Notes: generated by a model not told the origin, from the letters alone. DNA of 64,000 bases from Cristatella mucedo (GCA_009760855.2 WPIO01000001.1:5788001-5852000); one strand, 5' to 3'. Positions 45,597 through 57,900 are shown, counted from the stretch's first letter. Numbers and translations: made by a program.

Positions 45597-46873
45597 ATGT
45601 CGTCGAAATGTGCTTCGGCCGTGATGGCGTTTTTTTTCGAGTACGACACGGTGAAGCTCGTGCACATCAAGTCGAAGAAAATCGGCCTGATCAGCCGCTC
45701 CGTGCAGCTGCTGGTGATCGCCTACGTCATCGGTTGGGTGATGGTGTGGAACAAAGGCTACCAGCACTCGGACGTCGGAGTGAGCGGAGTCACCACCAAA
45801 GTCAAGGGCGTCGAATACACCAACTACTCCGCTCTGGCGCCGGAAATCGGGTCGCGCATCTGGGACGTCGGCGACTACGTGATTCCGGCGCAGCAGAACG
45901 GCGCCTTCTTCGTCATGACCAACATGATAGTGACTCGGAATCAGAGCCAGGGCGTATGCGAGGAGGACGCGTCGGTGAGCGAGGCGCGCTGCTCCGACGA
46001 CGCCGACTGTCCGGCCGGGCGGCGGCGCTGCTGGTCGGCAATGGCGCTTTCACTGGCCGCTGCGTGAACAGCACGAGCGAAAGCGGCGCGGCGAAAGCGA
46101 TGAAGGTGTGCGAGCTGTTCGCGTGGTGCCCGGTTGAGAAGAGCAAGCCGTCCCTCAGCCATGCCGCCCTGCTCGGGACGCGCAACTTCACGGTGCTGAT
46201 CAAGAACGACGTGTACTTTCCGTATTACAACCGACACGTCAGCAACATCGTCAAGGACGTAAACCGCGCTTACCTGAGATCGTGCGTGAACAGCGCTCTC
46301 GCGGATCCGCTGTGCCCCGTGTTCCGATTGGGCAACATCGTCGACGACTTGGGCGGCGAGAACTACAGCGACCTGGCTCAGACCGGCGCCGTTGTGTTGA
46401 TTCGCATCGACTGGAACTGCAACCTCGACCTGGACGACGACCGATGTCGGCCGAAGTACGTCTTCACGCGCATGGACGCCGAAAGAGGAGGCGCCGGCGT
46501 GCTCAAGGGGTACAACTTCCGGACGGCCCACCACTACGAGGTGGACGGCGTCGCTCGGCGAACGCTCGTCAAGGCGTACGGCATCCTCTTTGTGGTCGTG
46601 GTGAACGCCAAAGCCGGAGCGTTCAACGTCATTCCGCTTCTTCTCAACCTTGGCAGCGGCCTAGCGCTTCTCGGCATCGCGACCGTCATTTGCGACTTGG
46701 TGATGCTGCTGTTTCACCGTCGACGCAGGCATTTCAAGAATGCCGTCTACGAGCTGGTGAAGAGAACCACATCTATCAAACGCGAATGCAATAACCAGGG
46801 CAAGAATGGAGCACGAACGCTAGCGATAACACCGCAAGCGGAGGAGCCCGCACCGCCAACTGCCCCAGCATAG
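45597..46873 (+). pseudogene. P2RX: P2X receptor copy 1, frameshifted
   Basis: The sequence is the same intronless P2X gene as at 50680. I see only three substitutions plus one indel between them across the reading frame. The indel is two extra bases near 46018-46030 (GGGCGGCGGCGCTG here, GGGCGGCCGCTG there). This shifts the frame in the cysteine-rich head domain and ends the product at 46067. The truncated product would keep TM1, both ATP-contacting lysines and three ectodomain cysteines but lose the rest of the ATP site and TM2, so it could not form a channel. From 46031 on, the original frame stays open to the normal stop at 46871-46873. The lack of any other damage means the break is very recent, or a sequencing or assembly error in a GC-rich run. 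Confidence 0.88.
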
Positions 46874-47258
46874 TGTTGGTGGGCGTGGGATCGGCAAAGG
46901 GAGACCGGATGGTGCTATTTGCGGAAGCATCCACTGCACGTCGGCGGAGCGGCAAACGATGTGTTTTCGCATTTGCCATCCTGCAAAGCCCTACGAGCGT
47001 GGCTGCTAAGTTGAATCGGAGAGCACGCACGAAGTAGTTAGAAATGAGCACGGTCGCGTTCAGCTCGATATTTATTTGTATAGGCGGATGTTGTTAATTA
47101 CTGCTAATATGTCGGCGGCTATACGCGCAGAGAAAGTCTGACCGACGCAAAGGAATATCTGCCTCTTGGTGAGCGGCATGGCAGCTCGTTCACCGCAATT
47201 AGCTTGTATCCAAATGGCGTCTTCCCGAGACGTCTGCAATATCATGTGTCATAAGCAA

Positions 47259-47322
47259 ATAAATAAATATATTTATATATAAATATAAATAAATAAATAA
47301 ATATATATATATATATATATGC
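47259..47322. repeat. AAAT/TA microsatellite, 3' flank of P2X unit 1
   Basis: AAATAAATAAATATATTTAT and TA repeats. The same place in unit 2 is greatly expanded (52334-52565). Confidence 0.9.
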
Positions 47323-47605
47323 ATATAGCCAAATCTTTGCAACTGCGTCAGAAACAAGCTGGTGATAGTGCATTCGTGGTGGCGTGCTACGAGAGTCAGG
47401 TTCGTACGATTTTCTTGCGTTGGGCAGCTCTGAGCTAGTGGGCGTCTGTTGGAGCTGAGTAAAAAATGGCGTTGCTTTTGTGCTACTTGCTTTCTGTCTA
47501 GCCCAATCGCGTTCCGCAGCCTCATAAACGGCGACCCCAGTTAGGATAAGGTGCCGTCAAAAACCAAAACTGGTTCATAGAAGGCAATAGCAGCCCTTGA
47601 AAGGT

Positions 47606-48172
47606 TTTCTGAAGGGCAAAATTAACTACAGGGACATGCTTCAAACAATTGGTAGCAGCCGTTAAAGGTGTGTCCAATGAGACGATTAGGTTCACGATCT
47701 CCGGCCTGCAGCCATAGAAAAGCTGCCGGCACTGAAATAGCGCACATTCAGACTTGCGTTTCTAAGCAGGAGGTAGCGCCTAACGCTTGGCTTGACCAAG
47801 CAATCGCAAGTTTTATGGAGCAGCTGACCAGTTTTTGCTGCCGAATGGCAGTTTTTCGTGTTAAATCAGATCAAGATTCCCAGCAGCTCTCCGCAGCTTC
47901 TTGCAACGCTAGATAAGTCTCTACGCTGGAGTACCGCGATCGTAGACGGAGCAGGAGCTGCAGGAAGCGGCCAGCACAGGCCTGCGAGCTCATGAAGCGG
48001 AAGTCGGTCAGGCAGTGGGACGAGAGGGAAAGTAACTCGACCGATCGTACGCCGAAAGTGTGTTTATCTACGACGGTTTTCGACATTGCTGCACGCGCAA
48101 ACCTGTGCGGCTCTCGCACATCAGCGTGGCGCTCAAAAGGAGAACGAGCCGAAGCGCGCTTGCGCAGTAATA
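47606..48172. other. No gene recognised
   Basis: Spacer between P2X unit 1 and LINE A11. No domain-bearing frame and no match to the other repeats was seen. Confidence 0.35.
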
Positions 48173-48666
48173 ATATTAATACTAATACTAATGCACTTGA
48201 TAAAGCGTCCTCAGAGAACTCAATCTCTCTCTAGGCGCTTTACATTTGCTGCGAAGGGAAATGCAATTCAATGGTGAGTAATATCATGCTTGATAAACAA
48301 AAAAACGAATAGCATGGTTAGGGGTGATATGCACAGGGTCAGCATGCAAATGTAGTTAGTGGCAGCACGCACAGTGTCAGCACGCATAAGCACACGAAGG
48401 ACGAATCACAGGGCCCAATAAATGCTGTCAAAAATAGGTGTGTTTTTAGGTTCCTTTTAAATGTGGTCAGGTCATGGGATGTTCTGACGCAGGTCGGGAG
48501 GGAGTTCCAGGCTTTGGGAGCATACGAACTAAATGCACGGTCTCCAAAGGATTTTGAGGTTTGTACGAGGTATGTGTAGACTGCTGGATTCCGAACAGTG
48601 GGTGGTACGATGCTTGGCCTGATGGGGAAGTATATCTAAGAGATAGGCTGGAGCCAAAGAATGAAG
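48173..48666 (-). mobile_element. LINE A copy A11, 3' end
   Basis: It starts with the reversed tail (TAATATTAATACTAATAC), GCACTTGATAAAGCGTCCTC and the LINE A 3' UTR. On minus it encodes the ORF2 end with PHQAKHRTTHCSES and SFGD-like sequence before truncating at ~48666. Close to A1, A2 and A4 in sequence, so relatively young. Confidence 0.82.
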
Positions 48667-49950
48667 CAGTGCAGCGTGGGCTAATAGCGAGCGACAGCGC
48701 ACCTCTCCACATGACGTACGTGTATTGAGTACTTTTTGACGATCAGTGGTCGCGGGATTCCTACCTTCGTACAACGCACGCGTGTGCCTGAGACTAGTGA
48801 GACGCAGTCCGCTGACGGCCGAGAAAGAGTAGGGAAGAGAGCGACGCAGCCTGGACAGGGCCAAATGGTGTGGCCACGACGTGGCGACAGCGTGGCCACT
48901 TACCGTCACAGCAGGTCAACTTGCGGACGGAGCCAGGCCGCCCAGCAGCCAACTGCCAGCGCCCAGATCGCCGACCGGGCGGTCGCAGGCCGCAAGCCCG
49001 ACCTGGGCGGGGCAGCATAGTGGCGATGCCACGCCCACAGACCGATTCAGTAAGAGGCGAATGCAGCAATTCAGCTTCAGCAAGTGTGAAAACTCAATCC
49101 CGTAGTGATTTGGGACTCTGAACAAAGTCCTCAGAAGGCAAAGGTCGTGTAGCTAGACACTCGGTAGCACCAACAGATACGCAAAAAGAGCTGACGTTAG
49201 CGACTGTTCAAAGCCAAGGTATGCTGCTCAAATTCGTAGTAATCTGTTTTTATACCTGCTAGCAATTACCGGAGGAATTCACCGCCTTAGCTTTCCAGTT
49301 ATATCGACTTACGAGTAGTGGTATGAGGATTCAGTTTCCGTTGATTGGCAAGTCGTTTCGCTGAGCGTTAGGTACAATAGCGAATAACCAGGACACCCGA
49401 TTTACAGGCCGCACCGACTGCATACAAACATTTCTTTTCGCTATCGGCAAATTGCAGTTGTTCTTAGTGCTGCTCATAGCTGTTTTCTTCGTTCGTCACC
49501 GTCTGTCGAGCGCCCCGCTCGACGCACGCTGCACGGTTTGTGCCGATGCATGAATAGTGAGGGTAAGACAGAAATACAACTCGGCAAAGTGCAATGGTAT
49601 TGGCATCGTTCTTAAGGAGTGAGATGAAAGTTGCTTCTCGATATCCCAAGCTGTACTGTTATAAACTGGGTGCAGGGGGTTCTTCGTCCGAACACAACTA
49701 AGCCACTACAGCTAGGAAGGGCAGCGCTCGCAATGGTGCTAGATGCTAGTCCCGGATAGTCACGTGTGGAAAATACCGGCGAAGCCACGAACCTCTAAAT
49801 CACGACTGGCTGTGGAAACTGTGGAACATCGACGGATAAAGATATGCCTACACTAGTGGCGCTTTGCAGCCGCGAAGAGTGCCCACACCTTAGAATAACA
49901 AGTCGTGCATATGCTAGCCAGTTCGCAGCCGATTGAGGGGAGGGGAAGGA
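48667..49950. other. No gene recognised; GC-rich block 48780-49030
   Basis: The GC-rich part has overlapping frames on both strands and one GTAAGT-like donor on minus near 48903, but no domain I can name. The remainder is unremarkable. Confidence 0.35.
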
Positions 49951-50305
<355 letters not shown>

Positions 50306-50679
50306 GGGTACCCTCGAGTTCTGGGGGCGCGCGTGTATGAAAGCTGCTCCAACGCGTCTGAGTTGCGCTACCGTTAGTCGAATGGTCGATATTCAAAATC
50401 GCACGCAAGTGATGCTATCCGATTTTGATTTCGCGCTCATGCACAGGAACCCTCAAGGGACGTCGCTACAGCTTGGACGATCAGCAGAAAGCTAAGTGGG
50501 TTTGAGTACTATTAGCGAGCGCGTCAGGGCGTCGCAAAAGACTCGATCGCGGAAATAAATGTGAGGCCTGGCTCAGTCGATAATCTTACCGCGCTACGAT
50601 GCTGAGCAGCAGACGGACCCTAACGTTACTCCGTCCGTCGGCATTCCAGAGGAGCCAAACGGACTTGTCGTCTCGCGCG

Positions 50680-51954
50680 ATGTCGTCGAAATGTGCTTCG
50701 GCCGTGATGGCGTTTTTTTTCGAGTACGACACGGTGAAGCTCGTGCACATCAAGTCGAAGAAAATCGGCCTGATCAGCCGCTCCGTGCAGCTGCTGGTGA
50801 TCGCCTACGTCATCGGTTGGGTGATGGTGTGGAACAAAGGCTACCAGCACTCGGACGTCGGAGTGAGCGGAGTCACCACCAAAGTCAAGGGCGTCGAATA
50901 CACCAACTACTCCGCTCTGGCGCCGGAAATCGGGTCGCGCATCTGGGACGTCGGCGACTACGTGATTCCGGCGCAGCAGAACGGCGCCTTCTTCGTCATG
51001 ACCAACATGATAGTGACTCGGAATCAGAGCCAGGGCGTATGCGAGGAGGACGCGTCGGTGAGCGAGGCGCGCTGCTCCGACGACGCCGACTGTCCGGCCG
51101 GGCGGCCGCTGCTGGTCGGCAATGGCGCTTTCACTGGCCGCTGCGTGAACAGCACGAGCGAAAGCGGCGCGGCGAAAGCGATGAAGGTGTGCGAGCTGTT
51201 CGCGTGGTGCCCGGTTGAGAAGAGCAAGCCGTCCCTCAGCCATGCCGCCCTGCTCGGGACGCGCAACTTCACGGTGCTGATCAAGAACGACGTGTACTTT
51301 CCGTATTACAACCGACACGTCAGCAACATCGTCAAGGACGTAAACCGCGCTTACCTGAGATCGTGCGTGAACAGCGCTCTCGCGGATCCGCTGTGCCCCG
51401 TGTTCCGATTGGGCAACATCGTCGACGACTTGGGCGGCGAGAACTACAGCGACCTGGCTCAGACCGGCGCCGTTGTGTTGATTCGCATCGACTGGAACTG
51501 CAACCTCGACCTGGACGACGACCGATGTCGGCCGAAGTACGTCTTCACGCGCATGGACGCCGAAAGAGGAGGCGCCGGCGTGCTCAAGGGGTACAACTTC
51601 CGGACGGCCCACCACTACGAGGTGGACGGCGTCGCTCGGCGAACGCTCGTCAAGGCGTACGGCATCCTCTTTGTGGTCGTGGTGAACGCCAAAGCCGGAG
51701 CGTTCAACGTCATTCCGCTTCTTCTCAACCTTGGCAGCGGCCTAGCGCTTCTCGGCATCGCGATCGTCATTTGCGACTTGGTGATGCTGCTGTTTCACCG
51801 TCGACGCAGGCATTTCAAGAATGCCGTCTACGAGCTGGTGAAGAGAACCACATCTATCAAACGCGAATGTAATAACCAGGGCAAGAATGGAGCACAAACG
51901 CTAGCGATAACACCGCAAGCGGAGGAGCCCGCACCGCCAACTGCCCCAGCATAG
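50680..51954 (+). CDS. P2RX: P2X receptor, ATP-gated cation channel (intronless)
   Basis: A trimeric plasma-membrane channel opened by extracellular ATP. The start at 50680 gives a 424-aa protein whose N-terminus (MSSKCASAVMAFFFEYDTVK) lines up with P2X4-type receptors. The frame is open upstream to an ATG at 50599, 27 codons earlier. Visible features: YDTVK with the conserved T-x-K; TM1 about 30-51 (LLVIAYVIGWV); ATP-site lysines K68 and K70 in TTKVKG; T198 in NFTVL; NFR at 306-308; K325 in RTLVKAYG; exactly ten ectodomain cysteines (121, 132, 138, 155, 171, 177, 229, 239, 274, 283); TM2 about 345-371 (LNLGSGLALLGIA); and the YxxxK trafficking motif YELVK at 384-388. Length fits the family. 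Most animal P2X genes have many introns and this has none, so it may be a retrocopy or lineage-specific intron loss. It looks functional. The paralogue type is not certain. Confidence 0.95.
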   Translation: MSSKCASAVMAFFFEYDTVKLVHIKSKKIGLISRSVQLLVIAYVIGWVMVWNKGYQHSDVGVSGVTTKVKGVEYTNYSALAPEIGSRIWDVGDYVIPAQQNGAFFVMTNMIVTRNQSQGVCEEDASVSEARCSDDADCPAGRPLLVGNGAFTGRCVNSTSESGAAKAMKVCELFAWCPVEKSKPSLSHAALLGTRNFTVLIKNDVYFPYYNRHVSNIVKDVNRAYLRSCVNSALADPLCPVFRLGNIVDDLGGENYSDLAQTGAVVLIRIDWNCNLDLDDDRCRPKYVFTRMDAERGGAGVLKGYNFRTAHHYEVDGVARRTLVKAYGILFVVVVNAKAGAFNVIPLLLNLGSGLALLGIAIVICDLVMLLFHRRRRHFKNAVYELVKRTTSIKRECNNQGKNGAQTLAITPQAEEPAPPTAPA

Positions 51955-52329
51955 TGTTGGTGGGCGTGGGATCGGCAAAGGGAGACCGGATGGTGCTATT
52001 TGCGGAAGCATCCACTGCACGTCGGCGGAGCGGCAAACGATGTGTTTTCGCATTTGCCATCCTGCAAAGCCCTACGAGCGTGGCTGCTAAGTTGAATCGG
52101 AGAGCACGCACGAAGTAGTTAGAAATGAGCACGGTCGCGTGCAGCTCGATATTTATTTGTATAGGCGGATGTTGTTAATTACTGCTAATATGTCGGCGGC
52201 TATACGAGCAGAGAAAGTCTGACCGACGCAAAGGAATATCTGCCTCTTGGTGAGCGGCATGGCAGCTCGTTCACCGCAACTAGCTTGTATCCAAATGGCG
52301 TCTGCTCGAGCAGCCTGCATTATCAAGTG

Positions 52330-52565
<236 letters not shown>

Positions 52566-52855
52566 ACATACATATAGCTGATTCTTTGCAATTGCGTGTG
52601 AAAGGCGCTGGTGCTAGTGTATTTGTGGTGGCGTGCTACGAGAGTTAGGTTCGTACGCTTTCCGTGCGTTTGGTAGCTATGAGCTAGCGAGCGGTTGGTG
52701 GAGCTGAGTAAAAAATGGCGTTGCTTTTTAGGTACTCGCTTTCTTTCTTGCTCAATCGTGTAGCTGCAGCCTCATAAACGGCAACCCCAGTTAAGATAAG
52801 GTGCTGTCAAAAACAAAAACTGGTTCATAGAAGGCAATCGCAGCCCTTGATAGTC

Positions 52856-54054
52856 GATCTGAAGTGCTTTATCGGAAAGTTTGAACCGGAGACGTCCAAC
52901 ATAGGCTATCGTGTGAACATCTCTACGGACGACAGGAGAGCTATAACTTAAACGGTTCTCGGTATTTATAATCCAAAGATTGTCACATAAACAGATCTAA
53001 GCCATAATAAATAAGGACGTGTGAATAATACTTCGGCAGTCATAATCTAACAAATTTTGCATGTCGCCATTTGAGTACCTATGTGTCAACCTCTCGTATG
53101 GATGTTATCTTTGTACACTGCTGCAGATTACGTGCCGGTACTTATCTTCGGCTGACATCTAATACTGGTGAGAAAGTAAGAACTGTTGCCTAGGGTGGTG
53201 CATTGCGTGGCCTAGATGGGTGAGCTCATTGTCACCAGATATAAATTGGTCAGGCGCCGTGGCCCGTGCTACCATCAGCTAGGAAACGAAGCGACTCGCC
53301 CGAATATTTGGCCCGAATATCACCAAAATATTCCTAACTTTGTGCATTTGCTTATGTACCGCTGGTTGTGAAACTTCTGCAACGCCTAAATCACGAAAAG
53401 GCGGTCATGGAATAAAGAGGGAGGCAGACAGGGACGCAGATAAAGACAGAGATGGAAACAGGGAAAAAACAGAAACACGTACGCAAATTCAAAGAGGGAA
53501 AATAAAGCAGCGGTTAGGAGATATAAGGATGGAGACTGGCTGAGTTTGAGAAAGAGATAGGAAAACAGTTGAAGTTAAGCGCCAGATTGTATAGCCCCAA
53601 AAGCGCGATTCTACATTTCAGAAAAACCTCAAAGTTCAAGCTATCCAAAAACTAGAGGTATTTATACTGATCGGTATTCATGCTACTTATCAATTATAAA
53701 TTTTGTGTTGAAATGAAAAACAGTTAAGCTATTGGCATTGACGTGTTGTAGTAGCAATTTGAATTATATTTCCATCAAGAATGTTACAAACCATTTTATA
53801 TCTACTTGGCCTCTAATGTTAATGAAATCTCTTCGCTAAATAAATGTGTACAGGGCCCTAAGAAAAACTAAATCTTCGTCGAGGCATATCTTACACCTTG
53901 TTGCTAAAGAAGCATGCCAATATGTAATATCAGCGTAATCAGGGTAATATCAGTAATATCAGAAATATCAGGGTAATATCAGCGTCAGCTTGCATAAAGC
54001 ATGCATAAGACGCTTCACGAGCAACCAGAAAATGCTCACTAAGTCAGAGAGTAT
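52856..54054. other. No gene recognised; AATATCAG repeats near 53925-53985
   Basis: Mostly AT-rich unique-looking DNA. GGGTAATATCAG and TAATATCAG recur five times in ~60 bases near 53925. No domain-bearing frame. Confidence 0.35.
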
Positions 54055-54385
54055 CGTGAAGTCAGTCGGGAGTGAGTTTTAGGCTCAAATAGCATAAGAA
54101 GTAAAGGCAGGGTCTCTAAAAGACTCGAGAATGGTGCGAGGCGCAGCTTAACGACTTCAGACGAGTCAGAGAGCGAGTGGCACGATGCCTGGCCTGATTG
54201 GGAATTAATTTGAATTTGTAAGATAGATCAAGAGAATGAAGGTATCTACAAGTGAGTGACATAACCTTGAAGTAGGTGTGCTGATTGATGGGAGCCAGTG
54301 CAGGTCGGCGAGAAGTGGTGCAATATGGTAATTTTGATAACACGACAGACAAGCCCAGCTTTAGAATTGTGCACAAAATGTTAGC
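54055..54385 (-). mobile_element. LINE A copy A12, ORF2 C-terminus, old
   Basis: On minus it encodes a decayed version of the LINE A ORF2 end (HTYFKVMSLTCRYLHSLD, NQARHRATR). It matches GTCGGGAGTGAGTTTTAGGC of the APKAWNSLP region at its left edge. There is no 3' UTR or tail, so it was cut by later deletion. Confidence 0.65.
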
Positions 54386-55734
54386 GCATGATTTCATAAA
54401 CCGGAAAAAACTGCAAAGCGGAAGTTAAAAAGATTAAATGGTACCACACAGGAATTGTTGCAAAGGTAACGGCGATATCTATAGGCTGCGCACGGCTACG
54501 GCGAATGAATGATCGGTAGGTTTTTTATTTTTAATTAATCGTCCCGATTGTGGCTTATCAGTATTAGTCAGCGAATGCATATCCTTAAATGCATTTCTAT
54601 AAAATGGCATGTGCAGACGATCCAATACCACAAGAAGGCCGATCAATAATAAACGCTGATGCACAGCTGGCAGCGAGGCTTATTCGCGAACTAGCCGGAA
54701 CTTTAGCTCACACACTCCTCCCATTGGCAGAATATAGGCTTTTGTACCGCAAATAATTTGTTTGAATTTTGAAACTTGCTTGGAAGCGTTTGTACTGATG
54801 TTCAAGTGGTTTCACAATGCTGCCTAACGAACAGTAAGCGAAATATTCTAGGAGATGGAAAGTCTGCCAGGAGGTCAAATGGTGTATGAGCTGGGTTTTA
54901 AAATCTTTACCAATTTTTGCTGCGAATTAATAGGCAGGCAAACGCTTAAAATTCTACCCATGGTTGCAAAAGGAAAAAGACCAATTCAATTTTTTCAAGT
55001 GATTTAAATAATAATTAGACAGAAATTTTCAACCGCAAAATTTAAGGAAGTTATTGACAAAATTTGGCTTTTTCAATTATGTTTTTTCAGAATTAATAGT
55101 TGTATCTATAAATTAAAAATAAGCTGTTGTATTTTAGAACATCAAAGCTTAGATCAATTTTACTTTAGTAGCAAACAGTGCTAGTCTTTTAAAAGTTTTC
55201 CACCAGCAACATCGTGGTTAAAATAAATTAAAAAAACATTTTTAGATATGAAATTGCGCCTTTGCACATTTGTTCATATATTTCTACAGGCACTGGAGTT
55301 GGCGGCAGGTGTTTAATATTTACACTTACGACACACTTGGATTTCGTTTAGTACCTTGCAAGCCAAGCTTTGCAGCCAGTACACTACAAGCAATGCCCGC
55401 GGACAAAATCCAGCAGCTCTCGTAGCTGAGCTTGTACCCAGTGGTATGATTTTTAATAAGCAGTGCATAATTATATTAAAGTGAATTAAAAAGTGTAAAG
55501 GCAATATATTTCTTACAGTGACTGACAAATTTAGCGCTAGCCACACGGTCTTAACCACACAAAGTTTATTGAAGCAGATATGAAATATCGTCGTTGACTT
55601 AAGAAAGTTGAAATCTCTACGAGAGAGCCTTAGAAGATGCTGGCTAAACGTCACGACGCGTAAATAAGAAAAGCTTCCTAAGCACCAATAACACGCCAAG
55701 AAAAGTCATCAAAAGGGTGAGAGCCTAATACAGA
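54386..55734. other. No gene recognised; AT-rich
   Basis: About 1.3 kb of AT-rich DNA. The 128-aa minus frame at 55313-55699 has hydrophobic stretches but no family I recognise. Confidence 0.35.
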
Positions 55735-56186
55735 CATCCCACGCACGTCACAACATCCCCTGACATAATAACAACAATAATAAAAATAATACATTTGATT
55801 TAGTGCCCTCAGAGGAAACCAATCTCTTTCTAGGCACTTTAAATTTTCTGAAAATGAAGCACGATCGAATAGTTTGAATTAGAATCGAAGCATGTAAAAG
55901 ATGAATCGCACGGACCCACTAAATGCTCTGATAAATAGATGCGTTTTTATTTTCGTTTTAGATGACTACATTTAAAAAGAAGCATAGAACACACCTTTTA
56001 ATTACAGCATTTAGTGGGCCTTTGTGATTAATCCTTTCTGTGAAAATCCGTGCTTACACTTTGCCTGCTGCTTGCGGATATTACCACCACTAATTTAGTA
56101 ATTCTTTCTGTATAGCGTCTTTAACGTGCCTAGAGAGGGAGAGATTCAGTTCTCTGATGGTGCTATAAAAATTTATTATTATTATA
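55735..56186 (+). mobile_element. LINE A copy A13, 3' end, split by A14
   Basis: It begins at the CGTCACAACATCCCCTGAC site in the ORF2 end and resumes after the inverted copy A14 with ACATTTAAAAAGAAGC. The 3' UTR and an ATTATTATT tail end at 56186. Its 3' UTR variants (GCCTGCTGCTTGCGG, GATGGTGCTATA) match A16 rather than A1, so LINE A has at least two subfamilies here. Confidence 0.72.
55765..55967 (-). mobile_element. LINE A copy A14, 3' end nested in A13
   Basis: Reversed tail (ATAATAACAACAATAATAAA), then TAGTGCCCTCAGAGGAAACC and the 3' UTR back to TTTTTATTTTCGTTTTAGAT. TGAC/TGACT flank it on both sides. Confidence 0.7.
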
Positions 56187-57269
56187 GACGGGCATTCTTC
56201 GCTGTCATCATTATACATTGAAGCATATATACTAGCACATTGTTCTTTATTCGTCCACATAAAGGTGGTTGTCAATGCTCACATAACTTGGAGTTCAAAC
56301 ATCACCAGCTGCTCGAAGGCAGATTAGTAAAATAGCTTGACAATTATGAGCATTAACAGCTCAATTAGCTTACTCTAGCGTTTGAGAAGAGAGTTACAAG
56401 AGTCACAGTCTTCAAAAAGGCAATAACTGGTACCGAAAGAACTATCTTTTGTTCATTACATGGTCAGTTAAGGGTGAGACACTCGACATCTGAACGTGAC
56501 CTGCAGTCAGTTCGATACAAGACAAGTAGTAACCAAGAGTTAATGGCAAGCAAGGTATCATGGTAGATAAGCATGCAAAATAATACAAGGAGTATGCTTA
56601 GAAAAGCATATGAAAACACAGATGGAGATTCAATGTGCCTCTAAGCAGTAGAATCTCTGGCATGTAACATTTGCCGGATCGCGCACATGTGAACACGCAT
56701 AGCACACAGGAAAAACAATTTCCAAGGATGCAGGTAAAAGCTTAACGGAGCGGTGCGTTTTTAGCTGAGTTTTGATATTACGAAGTCAATGCAGCTGGCA
56801 TCAGGACCCCGAAGCGAGCCAAATACTGTTGGTGCATTTCAACTGAAGTGCCGACCACCGAAAGTTTTCAAATTAGTGCTAAGGACGGCAATACGAACGG
56901 TAGCCGAAGAGCTGGCTGTGCGAGAGAGCACACAGGAGAAATAAAGAAGTCGGAAAGGTCAAGGTTGGTGCAAGCGAATGAAGCGACCTGTAAACCAGTG
57001 AGAGGACCTTGAAGTCGAATCAGTTGAGATTCAGGTATCTCTGCGCGGCAAGCAGCATACTCTTGAGCTGCGTATGCTGGAGTCAATGTATTGACGCTTC
57101 TACGACGTTGTTTGTGTACGCGAGGCTTTTACGTAAGAACTTACCTGTGAACATCATTTATTATTTCCTATCCACAGTTTCAGAACGATCGGACGCAGTA
57201 CGTGATAACGACCTCGACAGCGTCGTTTGTAATTTAGCGTATCTATAAATTGCGTTCTATTAAATTTAG
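56187..57269. other. No gene recognised
   Basis: About 56720-57060 has faint resemblance to a LINE ORF2 end on minus (CTTGAAGTCGAATCAGTTGA, GCGGCAAGCAGCAT), too weak to call. No other feature seen. Confidence 0.3.
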
Positions 57270-57600
57270 GTAACCTATCTCCGTCTGTTACTCCATGATA
57301 CCCCAAAGACTAAGCAGGTGTTGCGCAGGAGAGTCTTGTATAGCGCACTCAAATCAAAGTGGCTTTAAGTATACGTGCGGTAGCCAACGGACTTCATCTC
57401 ATGTTAAAAGAGATAGCCAGAAGCATGTAAGTAGAAGCCCAGTGTCTGGCTGGAAAAGATGCGCCGCATTGGGAAGCAGGAGAGTAGATGTCGTTGCGTC
57501 ACAGTCTAGGTGATAGTGAGTTACACAGTGTCTAGGAGCAGCAAGGAAAAAAGCATCTGTCGCCAACGGTTTTACTTGCAGGTCTTCCTGTGCGTGCAAT
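57270..57600 (-). mobile_element. LINE B copy B7, 3' end
   Basis: CTATCTCCGTCTGTTACTCC, TATAGCGCACTCAAATCAAA and GGTAGCCAACGGACTTCATC follow the LINE B 3' end as in B4/B5, with deletions. Older than B4/B5 by eye. Confidence 0.65.
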
Positions 57601-57644
57601 TAGACGCTTTACAGCTGATTCAAATTCATATGTAACAATTATAG

Positions 57645-57900
57645 CAATGATTATAATAATAAAAAATTGGTATAGCACCCCCAGAAAACTTATTATCTTT
57701 CCAGACACTTTACATATGCTGCAAAGAAAGCACGATTGGACGGCTAGTGGTAGCATGCTCAATGTCAACAAGCATACTCCAAAACCAGACTGGAACTACT
57801 AACTAGGTTAGACGTTTCAAAATAATAAAGATAAAAAATGTGCAGAGCATCCTAAGAAAACTAATTCTCTTTCTAAAAAATTGTATTATGCTATCAAGAG
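57645..57900 (-). mobile_element. LINE A copy A15, one or two 3' fragments
   Basis: GATTATAATAATAAAAAATT then TATAGCACCCCCAGAAAACT and ACTTTACATATGCTGCAAAG give a reversed LINE A 3' end. A second weaker piece (GTGCAGAGCATCCTAAGAAA, CTCTTTCTA) follows at about 57835-57900. Confidence 0.55.

Larger units (their letters stand above)
45210..47605. repeat. P2X duplication unit 1
   Basis: A direct repeat of 50290-52855, from GTGGGGTACCCTCGAGTTCT to AACTGGTTCATAGAAGGCAA. It contains the P2X copy and ~700 bases of 3' flank. Spacer between the units: ~2.7 kb holding LINE A11. Confidence 0.9.

Noticed and set aside
45608-46873. 421-aa continuous frame over P2X copy 1
   Set aside because: Its first ~140 residues are in the wrong frame; only after the 2-base insertion does it read P2X. 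It is a by-product of the frameshift, not a distinct protein.
48680-49125. Exon on minus near 48903-49069 with a GTAAGT donor
   Set aside because: GC-rich low-complexity frame present on both strands, with no homologue recognised.
50626-51615. 329-aa minus-strand frame opposite the P2X gene (and its counterpart at 45941-46534)
   Set aside because: A shadow of a GC-rich P2X coding strand. Its sequence has no domain and the plus frame has full family conservation.
55313-55699. 128-aa minus frame with hydrophobic stretches as a membrane protein gene
   Set aside because: AT-rich context gives chance hydrophobic frames. There is no family match and no splice or start support.
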